A stretch of DNA of 14,937 bases, from positions 1 to 14,937 of the forward strand of contig DASWTW010000279.1 in assembly GCA_036401895.1 (NCBI GenBank), given 5' to 3'. Of the stretch, positions 1-8,123 are shown piece after piece; position 1 is the first letter of the stretch, and each line of letters begins with the position of its first letter. The translations under genes and the position numbers were made by a program. The notes below the pieces were generated by a model. The model saw only the letters and a list, made by a program, of their open reading frames with translations. It did not search any database and had not been told where the DNA came from. The stretch comes from LB3-1 sp036401895. Lineage in GTDB: Bacteria > Chloroflexota > Chloroflexia > Chloroflexales > Kallotenuaceae.

Positions 1-162
1 GCCTCCTGCCCGCCGCTGGTCTTTTTACAGTTGGTCTTTGGCCATCGCAGCCTGGACCAGCTGCGTGATATGTTCCCCGATGTATCGGCCTTCGGCGAGC
101 ACCAGCTGCTGCTGCAAACCCTCTTCCCGGCGCAGCCTTCGCTCGTGATCCCGCTGGACTAG
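1..162 (+). CDS. C-terminal end of a GNAT-like N-acetyltransferase (5' partial)
   Basis: Reading frame 1 is open from the window edge to a TAG at 160-162 and encodes about 53 residues. The visible part contains LVFGHRSLDQLRDMFPDV, then a leucine-rich stretch and LFPAQPSLVIPLD at the end. This resembles the C-terminal ends of two-domain GNAT acetyltransferases I recall from Chloroflexota, which finish with an 'LFGxRSxxELRxxxPD ... LFPxxPSxVxPLD' pattern; that match is from memory. The catalytic acetyl-CoA binding part is outside the window, so function cannot be confirmed. The stop is only 3 nt before the ATG of the following ABC ATPase, so the two are probably co-transcribed and translationally coupled. 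Confidence 0.5.
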   Translation, partial: ASCPPLVFLQLVFGHRSLDQLRDMFPDVSAFGEHQLLLQTLFPAQPSLVIPLD

Positions 163-165
163 CGC

Positions 166-1104
166 ATGACTTCCTTGGGCATTGCTAGCCAGCCAGCCAT
201 CGCGATCGAGCTGCGCGGCGTGACCAAGCGCTACGGCCAGCATCTGGCAGTTCAAGATCTGAATCTCACGGCGGCGCGCGGCGAGGTGCTGGGCTTTCTC
301 GGGCCCAACGGCGCGGGCAAGACCACGACGATCCGCTTGCTGACCGGCTTTCTGCGTCCCTCGGCTGGAACGATCCGGCTGGCGGGCTGCGACATGGCGC
401 GGCCTGACGAGGCACTGCACGCGCGGGCTGAGCTTGGCTTCGTGCCGGATGTCGCCGGTCTCGACCCAGCCACGACCGGCGCGCGACTGCTGGATGAGCT
501 AGCGCGATTGCAGCGACGTCCAGCGATCGATCGTGAGCCGGTGCGCGAGGCGCTGGATCTGGCGACGGAGGATCTGCACCGGCCGATCGGCGCGCTGTCT
601 CGTGGCACGCGGCAGAAGATCAATCTCGTGCAGGGCTTGCAGCACCGGCCCGGCGTTTTGATCCTGGACGAGCCGACCGAAGGTCTTGATCCGCTCGGCA
701 AGCGCGCGCTCTTCATGCTGCTGCAAGCGGCCCGGCGGCGCGGCGCGACGATCTTCTTCTCCTCGCATGTGCTGAGCGAAGTCGAGGAGCTGTGCGATCG
801 AGTGGCGCTGATTCGCGGCGGACGACTGATCGCTGTCGATCATATCGCCGGGCTGCTGCGCCATACGCGGCGGCAGATCACGCTGCACGTCGAAGATCAG
901 CCGATCGAGCGGCTGCTGGCGGCGCTACCCACTGTGGCCGATCTGCGCTACGCCGAGGAGCGCTGGCGCTTCAGCGTGGCCGAGCTCCAGCCGTTGCTGC
1001 GCCTGCTGGCAACGCTGCCGGTCCGCGACGTCACGATCGAGCCGCCCTCGCTGGCCGATGTATTTTTGCAGCACTACCGCCCCGCAGAAGCCGATGATGC
1101 GTAG
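166..1104 (+). CDS. ABC-2 type exporter, ATP-binding protein
   Basis: This 312-residue protein is the cytoplasmic ATPase of an ABC exporter. The nucleotide-binding domain covers about residues 14-225. It shows Walker A GPNGAGKTT (46-54), a Q-loop region with VPD in place of the usual Gln, a signature LSRGTRQK (144-151), Walker B VLILDEP (164-170) and switch His201 in SSHVLSEVEELCDRV. The C-terminal ~85 residues are the variable accessory part common in DrrA/CcmA-like ATPases. No Shine-Dalgarno sequence is seen before the ATG, consistent with coupling to the gene ending 3 nt upstream. The gene overlaps the start of the permease gene, so the two form one transporter. The substrate cannot be told from the sequence; candidates are drugs, lipids or peptides. 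Confidence 0.93.
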   Translation: MTSLGIASQPAIAIELRGVTKRYGQHLAVQDLNLTAARGEVLGFLGPNGAGKTTTIRLLTGFLRPSAGTIRLAGCDMARPDEALHARAELGFVPDVAGLDPATTGARLLDELARLQRRPAIDREPVREALDLATEDLHRPIGALSRGTRQKINLVQGLQHRPGVLILDEPTEGLDPLGKRALFMLLQAARRRGATIFFSSHVLSEVEELCDRVALIRGGRLIAVDHIAGLLRHTRRQITLHVEDQPIERLLAALPTVADLRYAEERWRFSVAELQPLLRLLATLPVRDVTIEPPSLADVFLQHYRPAEADDA

Positions 1105-1921
1105 CGCGCTGATCGCCGCCTGGGAGATCGCCCGTGGGACGCTGTGGCACAGACGCGGCTCGCTGCTGGCGCTGGCGATCGGCGCCGGTCTATTTCACTA
1201 CATTCTGGTCGCGAGCTACCCGGCGATCGGCGGGATCGCGGCGGTCGAGGGCGTGGTGCGCACGTTTCCGCCAGGGTTGCGCCGCCTGCTCAAGATCGCG
1301 CCGAGCTTACAGGCCGGCTTTGGTCTGCTCAACTACCTGGCGCTGGGCTTTTTCCACCCGGTCTTTCTTGGCTTCGGCTCGGCGTTCGTGGTCGGGCGCG
1401 CAACCGATGCGCTGGCGGGTGAGATCGAGCGCGGATCGATCTATCTGCTGCTGAGCCGTCCTGTGCCGCGCTGGTCGCTGGTGCTCGGCAAGGCGCTTGA
1501 GCTGGCTCTCGGCGCGGGCCTGATCGCGCTGCTGGGCTGGCTGGGCATGGCCCTGGGCGTGTGGACGACCGCGCTTCCCGAAGCGGTGCCGCTGGGCCGC
1601 TATCTGCTGATCGCGCTGGTGGCCTGGCTGCTCTTCGCCGCGCTGGGAGCCGGGGCGCTGGTGATCTCAAGCTGGGACAATCAAACCGGGCGCGTGGTGG
1701 GGCTGTCTAGCGCGTGGACACTGGTCGCGTTTCTGCTCGATGTGATCCCGGCGATCGCAGAGTCGCCGCTGGCCGTGCTCAATCCCTGGCACCACTACGA
1801 TCCACAGGCGATCCTGGCGACCGGCCTGGTTCCAATCGGCGCTTGGCTCGTGCTCGGCGGCTGGATTGTGATCGCAACTTTGGTAGCCGCGCTGATCTTC
1901 GCCCGCCGCGATCTGGCATAA
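1094..1921 (+). CDS. ABC-2 type exporter, permease protein
   Basis: This 275-residue integral membrane protein partners the ATPase encoded just upstream. Hydrophobic segments at about residues 24-42, 76-100, 135-157, 170-192, 203-222 and 246-270 give six helices, as in ABC-2 permeases. The cytoplasmic stretch GEIERGSIYLLLSRPVPRWSLV (109-130) is the typical ABC-2 coupling region (E-x-G-[ST]-x-x-x-L-L-x-x-P). The frame is open further upstream to an ATG at 1058, but that lies deep in the ATPase gene. The tandem ATG at 1094/1097, behind an AGAAG, overlaps the ATPase stop by about 10 nt and is the better start. Protein length is normal for single-domain ABC-2 permeases. Transported substrate is unknown. 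Confidence 0.85.
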   Translation: MMRSALIAAWEIARGTLWHRRGSLLALAIGAGLFHYILVASYPAIGGIAAVEGVVRTFPPGLRRLLKIAPSLQAGFGLLNYLALGFFHPVFLGFGSAFVVGRATDALAGEIERGSIYLLLSRPVPRWSLVLGKALELALGAGLIALLGWLGMALGVWTTALPEAVPLGRYLLIALVAWLLFAALGAGALVISSWDNQTGRVVGLSSAWTLVAFLLDVIPAIAESPLAVLNPWHHYDPQAILATGLVPIGAWLVLGGWIVIATLVAALIFARRDLA

Positions 1922-2064
1922 CTCCACAATGCTGTAAGCTAAAAAGAGCGCTATGATTAACGCGTGTCCAGTGTGGTGTTTGCTGTACCTGGATGCGAAA
2001 GTCATCCCGCCAGCCGCACCAGGAGCCGGAGGATTCCTGGCGCACAACCAAGGAGAAGCTGTTT

Positions 2065-3012
2065 ATGCCAATCGATCCGCAAATGCAGGCGTTCCTCGAT
2101 CAACAGGCCGCGCTCGGCGCTCCACCCATCCATAAGCTGACCCCTGAGCAGGTTCGGTCAAGCTCACGTCTACAGCTTCAGCAGGCAGCGCTCTACTACA
2201 CGCCCGAGCAGGTCGCCAAGATCGAGAACCGGACGATTGAGGTCCCAACGGGAGAAATCCCGGTCAGGATCTACACGCCGGAGGGCGACGGCCCGTTTCC
2301 GCTGCTAGTCTTTTTCCATGGCGGCGGCTGGGTGATCGGCGACCTCGACAGCCATGATGATCTGTGCCGCGCGCTCACCAATGCGGTCGGCTGCGTAGTG
2401 TTTGCGGTGGGCTACCGGCTCGCTCCCGAGCATAAGTTCCCGGCGGCGACCGAGGATTGCTACGCGGCGGCGGAGTGGGTGATTGCGCACGCCGCCGAGC
2501 TGAACGCCGATCCGGATCGCGTGGCGGTGGGCGGCGACAGCGCGGGCGGCAATCTCGCAGCGGTGGTAACCATGATGGCGCGCGATCGCGGCGGTCCCAG
2601 GCTGAGCTTCCAGCTGCTGATCTATCCAGCGACCGACTTCAGCACCGAGTTTCCGTCGCGGGAGGAGAACGCCGCCGGGCCGGTCCTCGACACTGAGACG
2701 ATGATCTGGTTCAGAGACCATTATCTCAACGGCGAGGCGGACATGACCAACCCGCTGGCCTCACCGCTCCTGGCATCCGACTTCCACAGCCTCCCGCCGG
2801 CGCTGGTGATCACGGCCGAGTACGATCCGCTGCGGGATGAGGGCGAGGCCTATGCGGAGCAGCTCAAGGCTGCGGGCGTGCCGGCCACCGTACGTCGCTA
2901 CGATGGTCTGATACATGGTTTTTTCAGCTTTGGCGTGGGTGTTGACAAGGTGCGGCAGGCGATGGCTGAGACGGCGGGAACGCTGCGCGAGGCGTTTAGC
3001 ACGGCTGGATAG
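2065..3012 (+). CDS. alpha/beta hydrolase, hormone-sensitive-lipase (HSL) family esterase
   Basis: This 315-residue cytoplasmic protein is an HSL-type (bacterial family IV) carboxylesterase acting on short acyl esters. It shows the oxyanion-hole motif HGGGW (85-89), the nucleophile elbow GDSAGGN with Ser159, the acid Asp254 in EYDPLRDEG and catalytic His284 in GLIHGF. YRLAPEHKFPAA (117-128) is also a family hallmark. The frame is open from an ATG at 1993, but the ATG at 2065 has AAGGAG (2050-2055) upstream and starts the conserved N-terminal cap helix, so it is chosen. A TATGAT at 1952 could be a -10 box but has no good -35. The 142-bp upstream gap separates it from the ABC genes, and a strong terminator follows, so it is probably monocistronic. 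Confidence 0.93.
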   Translation: MPIDPQMQAFLDQQAALGAPPIHKLTPEQVRSSSRLQLQQAALYYTPEQVAKIENRTIEVPTGEIPVRIYTPEGDGPFPLLVFFHGGGWVIGDLDSHDDLCRALTNAVGCVVFAVGYRLAPEHKFPAATEDCYAAAEWVIAHAAELNADPDRVAVGGDSAGGNLAAVVTMMARDRGGPRLSFQLLIYPATDFSTEFPSREENAAGPVLDTETMIWFRDHYLNGEADMTNPLASPLLASDFHSLPPALVITAEYDPLRDEGEAYAEQLKAAGVPATVRRYDGLIHGFFSFGVGVDKVRQAMAETAGTLREAFSTAG

Positions 3013-3026
3013 CTCAAAGGGATTCG

Positions 3027-3060
3027 GTCGGGGCGTGGTAATTACGCCCCGACTTGTTTT
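3027..3060 (+). terminator. Rho-independent terminator after the esterase gene
   Basis: A perfect 10-bp stem GTCGGGGCGT / ACGCCCCGAC (3027-3036 with 3044-3053) closes a 7-nt loop and is followed by TTGTTTT. It sits 14 nt after the esterase stop. The convergent aldo/keto reductase gene ends 8 nt beyond it, so the hairpin may also slow transcription from the other side, although the minus-strand side has no good T run. Confidence 0.88.
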
Positions 3061-3067
3061 CAGACAG

Positions 3068-3925
3068 CTACAAGAACAGCGGCGCGGGCTCCAGGCTAGC
3101 CATGCGCTCGTCGAGATCGGCGGCGGGAGCGGCTGGATCGAAGCGCGCGGCGGCGTCCAGCACCTTGGGCAGCAGGTGAATGTCGCCGGGCGTGTTGAGA
3201 AAAACCCTGGGATTGCGCAGCACCCAATGTACAGCGCTGTCGATGTCGGCCTGCTCGGTGAACGGCTCGTACCACGTCGCGGCGGTGTGGTGCTCAGTCT
3301 GCCACGGGCCGCGCGTACACGATTTGATCGTCTGGACGGCCACGTTGCGCGCCTCGCAGATCTCCATCAGCGCCGCGAAATCGGCCTGGTAGGTCGGGTT
3401 CTGCATCATGGCGTAGTTGTAGGGCAGCAGAACCGAGTCAAAATCGTAGCGCTCCAGGCTGCGCTTGTGCATCCACGAGACGACGGTGTAGTGGCCGGTG
3501 ATGCCCAGGAAGCGCACCAGGCCCTGCTCCTTGGCCTCGATAAAGGCTTCCAGCGCGCCGCCGGGCCCCATCGCGATCTCCCACTGATCCGGCTGAACCA
3601 GAATATGCATCTGCCACAGATCGATGTGATCGGTCTTGAGCAGATCGAGCGAGCGATGCAGATGCTCTTTGGCTTTGGCGTAGGTGCGCTCCTCGGTTTT
3701 GGTCGCCAGGAAGAAGCGATCGCGATAGCGGCCGGTCCACGGCCCCAGCCGCTTCTCGGACTCGCCGTAGCTGTTGGCGGTGTCGATATGGTTCACGCCA
3801 TAGTCGAGCAGCACCTCCATCGTGCGATCGGCCTCGTCCTGGGTGACGCGACCGAACGCCGCCGCGCCAAAGATCGTGCAGGTGCTCATGTGCCCGGTCC
3901 GACCAAACGCTCGCTGTTGAATCAT
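3068..3925 (-). CDS. Aldo/keto reductase family oxidoreductase
   Basis: This 285-residue protein is an NADPH-type aldo/keto reductase, a cytoplasmic (beta/alpha)8 barrel enzyme reducing aldehydes or ketones. The catalytic tetrad is visible: Asp48 in NHIDTANSYG, Tyr53, Lys76 in LATKTEER and His107 in DLWQMHIL. GLVRFLGITGH (135-145) matches the family pattern G-x-[IV]-R-x-[IL]-G-[IV]-[ST]. A strong AGGAGG lies 6 nt before the ATG. The gene begins 38 nt downstream of the PQQ dehydrogenase stop on the same strand, so a shared transcript is likely. A role in sugar or lactone metabolism is inferred from that position only. The exact substrate is unknown. Confidence 0.92.
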   Translation of the reverse strand: MIQQRAFGRTGHMSTCTIFGAAAFGRVTQDEADRTMEVLLDYGVNHIDTANSYGESEKRLGPWTGRYRDRFFLATKTEERTYAKAKEHLHRSLDLLKTDHIDLWQMHILVQPDQWEIAMGPGGALEAFIEAKEQGLVRFLGITGHYTVVSWMHKRSLERYDFDSVLLPYNYAMMQNPTYQADFAALMEICEARNVAVQTIKSCTRGPWQTEHHTAATWYEPFTEQADIDSAVHWVLRNPRVFLNTPGDIHLLPKVLDAAARFDPAAPAADLDERMASLEPAPLFL

Positions 3926-3963
3926 GGAATCCTCCTACATTCTCCACTGAGAGCAGCTCGCCC

Positions 3964-6900
3964 TCATACCGAGGCGATGTCGATGAAGCAGATTTTGTTG
4001 TTGACCGCGCCGCCGGCGTTGGTCAGCGTCAGCCTGCCATCGCCGACCGTCACAGTCGTCACGCCTTCGATCCAGCGCTGGGCGCTGGTAGGCGTACCGC
4101 TCACCGCCAGCACGCCCTCGACATTGATCTTAAACACGCTGTCAATGTAGCTCGCATCTCCGCTCACCAGCCGCACGCGATAGCTACCGTTCGGCACCGC
4201 GATCTCCCAGACCGCGTTCAGCAGCGGCGATTTTTGCAGATGGTTGAATGTATCGTAGCGCTGATCCGGCGAGATGGCGGCGTCGCGATCGCGGGCGTTG
4301 AGGCTATTATCGGCGTTCCAGCCGTAGCGCAGCCCGTTCGATCGCTGCCCGAAGATCGCGCCGGTGTCAGGGGCGTAGCCGGCGGGCACAGTCGATGCGA
4401 GCGGCATAAAGTTGATCTGCGTCAGGAACTGGGGATACAGCCAGCCCTGCGGCACGATCTGCTTGGCCTGGCTGGTGCTCGACCACGAGAGCTGGATCTG
4501 CGCACCGCCGGTGTTTTCGTAGTATTCCAGCACGATCGAGTATTTCTGCCCGGCCGTCAGCGCGATCGTGCCGCTATTCTCGGTCGGGCTGTGGTTGGTC
4601 CAGTTATCGATCAGCTTCTGGCCGTTGACCCACAGGCGCACGCCGTCGTCGGAGGTGGTGTAGAAGGTGTAGGTCTCGCTATAGCGCGCCATAACCTGGC
4701 CGGTCCAGCGCGCGGAGAAGGTATCGGCGCCGATGCCGGAGATGGGCGATCCATTACCCCAGTTGAAGTTGATCGACGGGTCGAGGCGCGTGGCGCGAGT
4801 GCTGGTGAAATCCAGGTTATCGAAGTACTCGCCGCGCAGGCCGGTGCCGCTGGTCGCCGTGAACGTGGCGGTGTAGCTGGCCGGAGTGGCCGGCGTGATG
4901 ATCGTGTGAGCCGCCGCGCCGCCGTCCGACCACGAGCTGAAGGTGTAGGCCTGGCCGCTGCCGTCGAGCTGAGTCGGCGCGTTGACGTTGAGCGCGTAGC
5001 CTTGCCACGAGGTCAGCGTGCGCGGTCCGGTGATCGAGGTGCCGTTGACATCCAGACGTAAGCCGCTCGGCTGCGTGTTCAGCGTTACGTCAACCAGCTT
5101 CGGCCGCAACTCCTGCGTGATCACCGTCGTGAGCCCCTGCGAGTCGGTCGCGGTCAGCTCGATCTCAAGATAGTTGCTGGTCGTGGCGGCCAGATCCTCG
5201 GGCGGCGGCGCGTTGAAGCTGATGTTGTTGCCGGTCGTCGGCTGAAGGAATGGATGGGTGTGCTCGTTGTGGTGCAGAATGATGCGCCAACTCAGCGAGC
5301 TGTCGGGCAACGTGCCGTCCTGGGCATCGGTGGCGCGGCCCTGGAGCGTGATCACCTGGCCGACCGCGAAGCGCACGCTGGTTGTTGGCGCGATGATCTG
5401 CGGCGTCGGTGGTGTGTTGCCCGCGCCGATGCGAATCGTGACCGCCGCCGAGGTCGCGCCGCGATTGTCGCGCACTCTGAGCGAGGCCGTGAACGTGCCG
5501 GCGGTGTTGTAGGTGTAGCTCGTCGTCGGCTGGCTGGTTTCGCGTACCGCGCTGCCGTCGCCAAAATCCCAGATATAGGTCAGCGTGTCGCCATCGGGAT
5601 CGCTGCTGCCGGAGCCGTTGAAGTTGACCGTCAGCGGCGTCGCTCCCGAGGTTGGCGAGGCGCTGATCGCGGCGGTCGGCGTGCGGTTGGCGCTGCCCGT
5701 GTAGCTGATGCGCCGGACCTGTCCGCCGTTGGCGTAGCTGGTGTAGTAGAGCGCCTGCATGGCGTTGTGCGGCCCAAAACGGAGATGTACCGCGCTGTTG
5801 GTGCCGAGGCCGGTCACAAAATCGCTGGCGACATAGCCGCTGCCCGAGGGCGTGAGCTTGAAAATCTTGCCGCAAACATAATCGCCGAAAAGATACGAGC
5901 CGTCGTAGCTGGCGGGCCAGATTCCGTTGGGCACGAACGCGCCACCGGTGATCGAGGCACAGCCGGTGCTGCGTCCATAGTCATAGATCGGATTGGTCAT
6001 GCCGGCCGGAGGAGCGCCGCAGTTGGTCGTCGAGCCGTTGGCGCAGTGGCCCTCGCGCACGTTCCAGCCGTAGTCGGCGCCGGCCTGCCCGAGATCGATC
6101 TCTTCCCAGGCGTTCTGCCCGACATCGTTGATAAAGAAGCGCGTGTCGGCGGCGTTGGGATCGAAGGCGAAGCGAAACGGATTGCGCAGGCCCCAGGCGA
6201 AGGTTTCCTGGCACTTCTTGCCAGGATCGGTGCGGCCGGCGACGTTGCAGCGCGCGCTGTCGGAGCCGCGAAACGGATTCGTGGCCGGGATGTCGCCGTC
6301 GCGGGTGACGCGCAGCACCTTGCCGAGCAGCATATGCTGGTCGCGAGCGGCATCGTTGCTGCCCGCGCATCGGGTCGGATCGGCATAGTCGCAGCCGCCA
6401 TCGCCGACCGTGATGTAGAGCAGGCCGTCCTTGCCGAAGTTGAGATCGCCCGCGTTGTGGTTGCCGGCCGGCGAGGGCATATTGTCGACCAGCACCAGCT
6501 CAGTCGCCGGGTCGATCGTGTTGGAGTCGGGCAGCACAAAGCGCGACACGCGATTGACCGGCGAGGAAGCGCTGTTGTTGGCGCAGGTGTTGAATTTATT
6601 GAAGGTGTAGTACAGGTAGATGAAGCGGTTAGTCGCGAAGGCCGGATCGACTGCCACGCCGAGCAGGCCGCGCTCCGAGTTGGTGCAGATCCTGGCCGCC
6701 AGATTCAGCGCCGGCGTGGAGCGCAGCGAGCCGTTCTGGTACACATACAGCTGGCCCGGCTGCGTCGTGATCAGCATCCGCCCGTCGGGCGTGAATGCCA
6801 GCGCGGTCGGGCTGGCAACGCCGGTCACCAGCGTGTCGGAAAAATCGGCGGGCACCGCAGCGCTGGGCCGCGACAGATCCGCCCCGACCGCCGGCAGCGA

Positions 6901-6972
6901 CGGCTGCATACCGAGGATTGCGACGACCAGCAGCGTACAGTAGCCGAGCCAGAAACGTGGTTTGGGTAACAT
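3964..6972 (-). CDS. Secreted PQQ-dependent sugar dehydrogenase with PKD, PA14 and C-terminal beta-sandwich modules
   Basis: This is a 1002-residue exported protein. Residues 1-31 form a signal peptide (basic start, hydrophobic LGYCTLLVVAILGM, likely cleavage after AVGA). Residues about 42-425 are a glucose/sorbosone dehydrogenase (GSDH) six-bladed propeller. Visible conserved pieces are RGLLGVAVDP, GNHNAGDLNFGKDG with the likely catalytic His172, ITVGDGG and WGLRNPFRFAFD (Arg263-Asn264, PQQ/substrate contact by family analogy). A classic PKD domain follows (431-515, YIWDFGDGS). Next come a beta-rich segment (520-625), an InlB-like repeat segment (630-706), a PA14 domain (710-845, TFYTTSDDGVRLWVNGQ) and a malectin-like C-terminal module (about 851-1000). 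A GAGGAGGAG precedes the ATG. It likely oxidises aldoses outside the membrane while the extra modules bind polysaccharide or cell surface. Cofactor use is a family inference; no PQQ synthesis gene is seen here. Confidence 0.9.
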   Translation of the reverse strand: MLPKPRFWLGYCTLLVVAILGMQPSLPAVGADLSRPSAAVPADFSDTLVTGVASPTALAFTPDGRMLITTQPGQLYVYQNGSLRSTPALNLAARICTNSERGLLGVAVDPAFATNRFIYLYYTFNKFNTCANNSASSPVNRVSRFVLPDSNTIDPATELVLVDNMPSPAGNHNAGDLNFGKDGLLYITVGDGGCDYADPTRCAGSNDAARDQHMLLGKVLRVTRDGDIPATNPFRGSDSARCNVAGRTDPGKKCQETFAWGLRNPFRFAFDPNAADTRFFINDVGQNAWEEIDLGQAGADYGWNVREGHCANGSTTNCGAPPAGMTNPIYDYGRSTGCASITGGAFVPNGIWPASYDGSYLFGDYVCGKIFKLTPSGSGYVASDFVTGLGTNSAVHLRFGPHNAMQALYYTSYANGGQVRRISYTGSANRTPTAAISASPTSGATPLTVNFNGSGSSDPDGDTLTYIWDFGDGSAVRETSQPTTSYTYNTAGTFTASLRVRDNRGATSAAVTIRIGAGNTPPTPQIIAPTTSVRFAVGQVITLQGRATDAQDGTLPDSSLSWRIILHHNEHTHPFLQPTTGNNISFNAPPPEDLAATTSNYLEIELTATDSQGLTTVITQELRPKLVDVTLNTQPSGLRLDVNGTSITGPRTLTSWQGYALNVNAPTQLDGSGQAYTFSSWSDGGAAAHTIITPATPASYTATFTATSGTGLRGEYFDNLDFTSTRATRLDPSINFNWGNGSPISGIGADTFSARWTGQVMARYSETYTFYTTSDDGVRLWVNGQKLIDNWTNHSPTENSGTIALTAGQKYSIVLEYYENTGGAQIQLSWSSTSQAKQIVPQGWLYPQFLTQINFMPLASTVPAGYAPDTGAIFGQRSNGLRYGWNADNSLNARDRDAAISPDQRYDTFNHLQKSPLLNAVWEIAVPNGSYRVRLVSGDASYIDSVFKINVEGVLAVSGTPTSAQRWIEGVTTVTVGDGRLTLTNAGGAVNNKICFIDIASV

Positions 6973-7121
6973 CTCAACTCCTCCTCGTGCGGATTTTCAC
7001 CATGAGAGATGCGCGGATACAAAGGATTCCAGCAGGCGGGGGGCGAATAGCGAAAGACAGATCGGCGGTCAGAATAAGCTGGCGCAAGGATACCACAGGC
7101 TGCCGAATCCGCGCGCAGCAT

Positions 7122-7140
7122 TTGACGGCGATGCTAGAGT
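7122..7140 (+). promoter_or_regulatory. 19-bp shared upstream element, copy 1 (faces the methyltransferase gene)
   Basis: TTGACGGCGATGCTAGAGT lies 82 nt upstream of the methyltransferase ATG. The identical 19 bp occur on the other strand at 9138-9156, upstream of the pentapeptide-repeat gene. It begins like a -35 box (TTGACG) and ends like an extended -10 (TGC-TAGAGT), but the two halves are only 7 nt apart, so it is not a normal sigma-70 promoter. It may be a binding site for a shared regulator or an alternative sigma factor. Confidence 0.5.
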
Positions 7141-7222
7141 GCTAGACGAGCATGGCGCCAGCGCTCACAGCAGATTCGGTAGAGCTCGGCCAAGCTTCGA
7201 CAACAATGCACATGGAGCCACT

Positions 7223-7966
7223 ATGACCGATCAATACCTCAAGATCGCCGAAGACTACGATCGCACGTTCGCCCGAATCGCGTACCGGCCGCTCATGGAA
7301 GCCTTCATGTTGTATCGTGCGCTCGGCGATGTGAGCGGTTGCAGCGTGCTGGATGTCGCCTGCGGCACTGGCCTCTACGCCCGGCAGCTGCGCCAGCGCG
7401 GCGCGGCGCCCGTGGTCGGTGTGGATATTTCCGAGGAGATGATCCGCGTCGGCCGCGCTCACGAGACCGTCGAAGATCTAGGCATCACCTATCTGGTCGA
7501 GGATGCCGCCAAAATGGGTGTGATCGGCAGCTTCGACCTGGCGATCGCGGTCTATCTGCTGCACTACTCGCCAACCGAGGATGTGCTGCGCGCGATGTGC
7601 CGCAATATCGCCAACAATCTTAAGCCGGGTGGACGCTTTCTGAGCTACCAGTTCAACCCGGACGTTGCGCGCACGCCCGGCTACTACCAGAAATACGGTA
7701 TCGGCGTGCAGCTGCCCGAGTCGCTGAGCGATGGCGATCCCTTCACCTTTACGCTCACCATCGGCGATGTGGTAACGCCGCCGCTTCAGGTCTTCTACTG
7801 GAGCACGGCGACGCTTGAGGCAGTTCTGCGCGACGCGGGCTTTAAAACCGTTAGCTGGATCACGCCCGCAGTCGCGCCTGAGGGCATCGCGCAGTTTGGC
7901 CAGGAGTACTGGCAGGCTATGCTGGACGTGCCGCTCTGCCAGCTGATCGAGTGTACGAAAGCGTAG
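7223..7966 (+). CDS. Class I SAM-dependent methyltransferase
   Basis: This 247-residue cytoplasmic protein has the Rossmann methyltransferase fold. Motif I is VLDVACGTG (42-50), the acidic ribose-binding Asp is in VVGVDISEEMI (64-74), DLAIAVYLLHY (105-115) is motif II-like and LKPGGRFL (133-140) is motif III. The N-terminal YLKIAEDYDRTF and the second-half pattern resemble small-molecule O- or N-methyltransferases of the toxoflavin-methyltransferase type, but the substrate cannot be named. The frame is open far upstream, but the ATG at 7223 has a GGAG 5 nt before it and starts at the normal N-terminus. It is divergent from the PQQ dehydrogenase across about 250 bp. The 19-bp element at 7122 lies in this gap and faces this gene. 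Confidence 0.9.
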   Translation: MTDQYLKIAEDYDRTFARIAYRPLMEAFMLYRALGDVSGCSVLDVACGTGLYARQLRQRGAAPVVGVDISEEMIRVGRAHETVEDLGITYLVEDAAKMGVIGSFDLAIAVYLLHYSPTEDVLRAMCRNIANNLKPGGRFLSYQFNPDVARTPGYYQKYGIGVQLPESLSDGDPFTFTLTIGDVVTPPLQVFYWSTATLEAVLRDAGFKTVSWITPAVAPEGIAQFGQEYWQAMLDVPLCQLIECTKA

Positions 7967-7992
7967 GGCGCGGCGGCGAGTACTTTTTGAGA

Positions 7993-8025
7993 CAACAAAA
8001 AACGTTCAGCGCGAAGCTGAACGTT
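7993..8025 (-). terminator. Rho-independent terminator of the tRNA-Asp gene
   Basis: A perfect 10-bp stem AACGTTCAGC / GCTGAACGTT (8001-8010 with 8016-8025) closes a 5-nt loop. On the minus strand it runs into TTTTTTGTTG, six nucleotides after the CCA end of the tRNA. On the plus strand the trailing sequence is CTTGTC, a weaker T tract, so the hairpin may also end the methyltransferase transcript, which stops 34 nt before it. Confidence 0.88.
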
Positions 8026-8031
8026 CTTGTC

Positions 8032-8108
8032 TGGCGGGCCCGAGGGGATTCGAACCCCCGATCTCTGCCGTGACAGGGCAGCATGTTAGGCCGCTACACC
8101 ACGAGCCC
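8032..8108 (-). tRNA. tRNA-Asp (anticodon GTC), CCA encoded
   Basis: The minus strand folds into a complete 77-nt cloverleaf. The acceptor stem GGGCTCG pairs with CGGGCCC (one U-G wobble), the D stem is GTGT/ACAT, the anticodon stem is CTGCC/GGCAG around the loop CTGTCAC, the variable loop is AGATC and the T arm is GGGGG-TTCGAAT-CCCCT. The anticodon GTC is at 8072-8074 (complement). The discriminator is G73, the identity base for Asp, and CCA follows directly in the DNA. The gene stands alone with its own promoter and terminator. Confidence 0.97.
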
Positions 8109-8123
8109 GCGATTGATGGCAGG

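Noticed and set aside
1993..2064. Upstream start for the esterase at 1993
   Set aside because: The extra 24 residues are low-similarity and polar, and the ATG at 2065 has a good Shine-Dalgarno and begins the normal family N-terminus.
2915..4150. 411-codon plus-strand open frame spanning the esterase end, the aldo/keto reductase and the dehydrogenase 3' end
   Set aside because: It crosses a strong terminator and is antisense to two clear genes, so it is a GC-bias shadow.
5254..6969. Long open frame (571 codons) on the plus strand opposite the PQQ dehydrogenase
   Set aside because: It is antisense to a gene with clear domains and a signal peptide. Its translation is Arg/Ala/Val/Gly-rich with no recognisable motif, as expected from GC-biased codons read in reverse.
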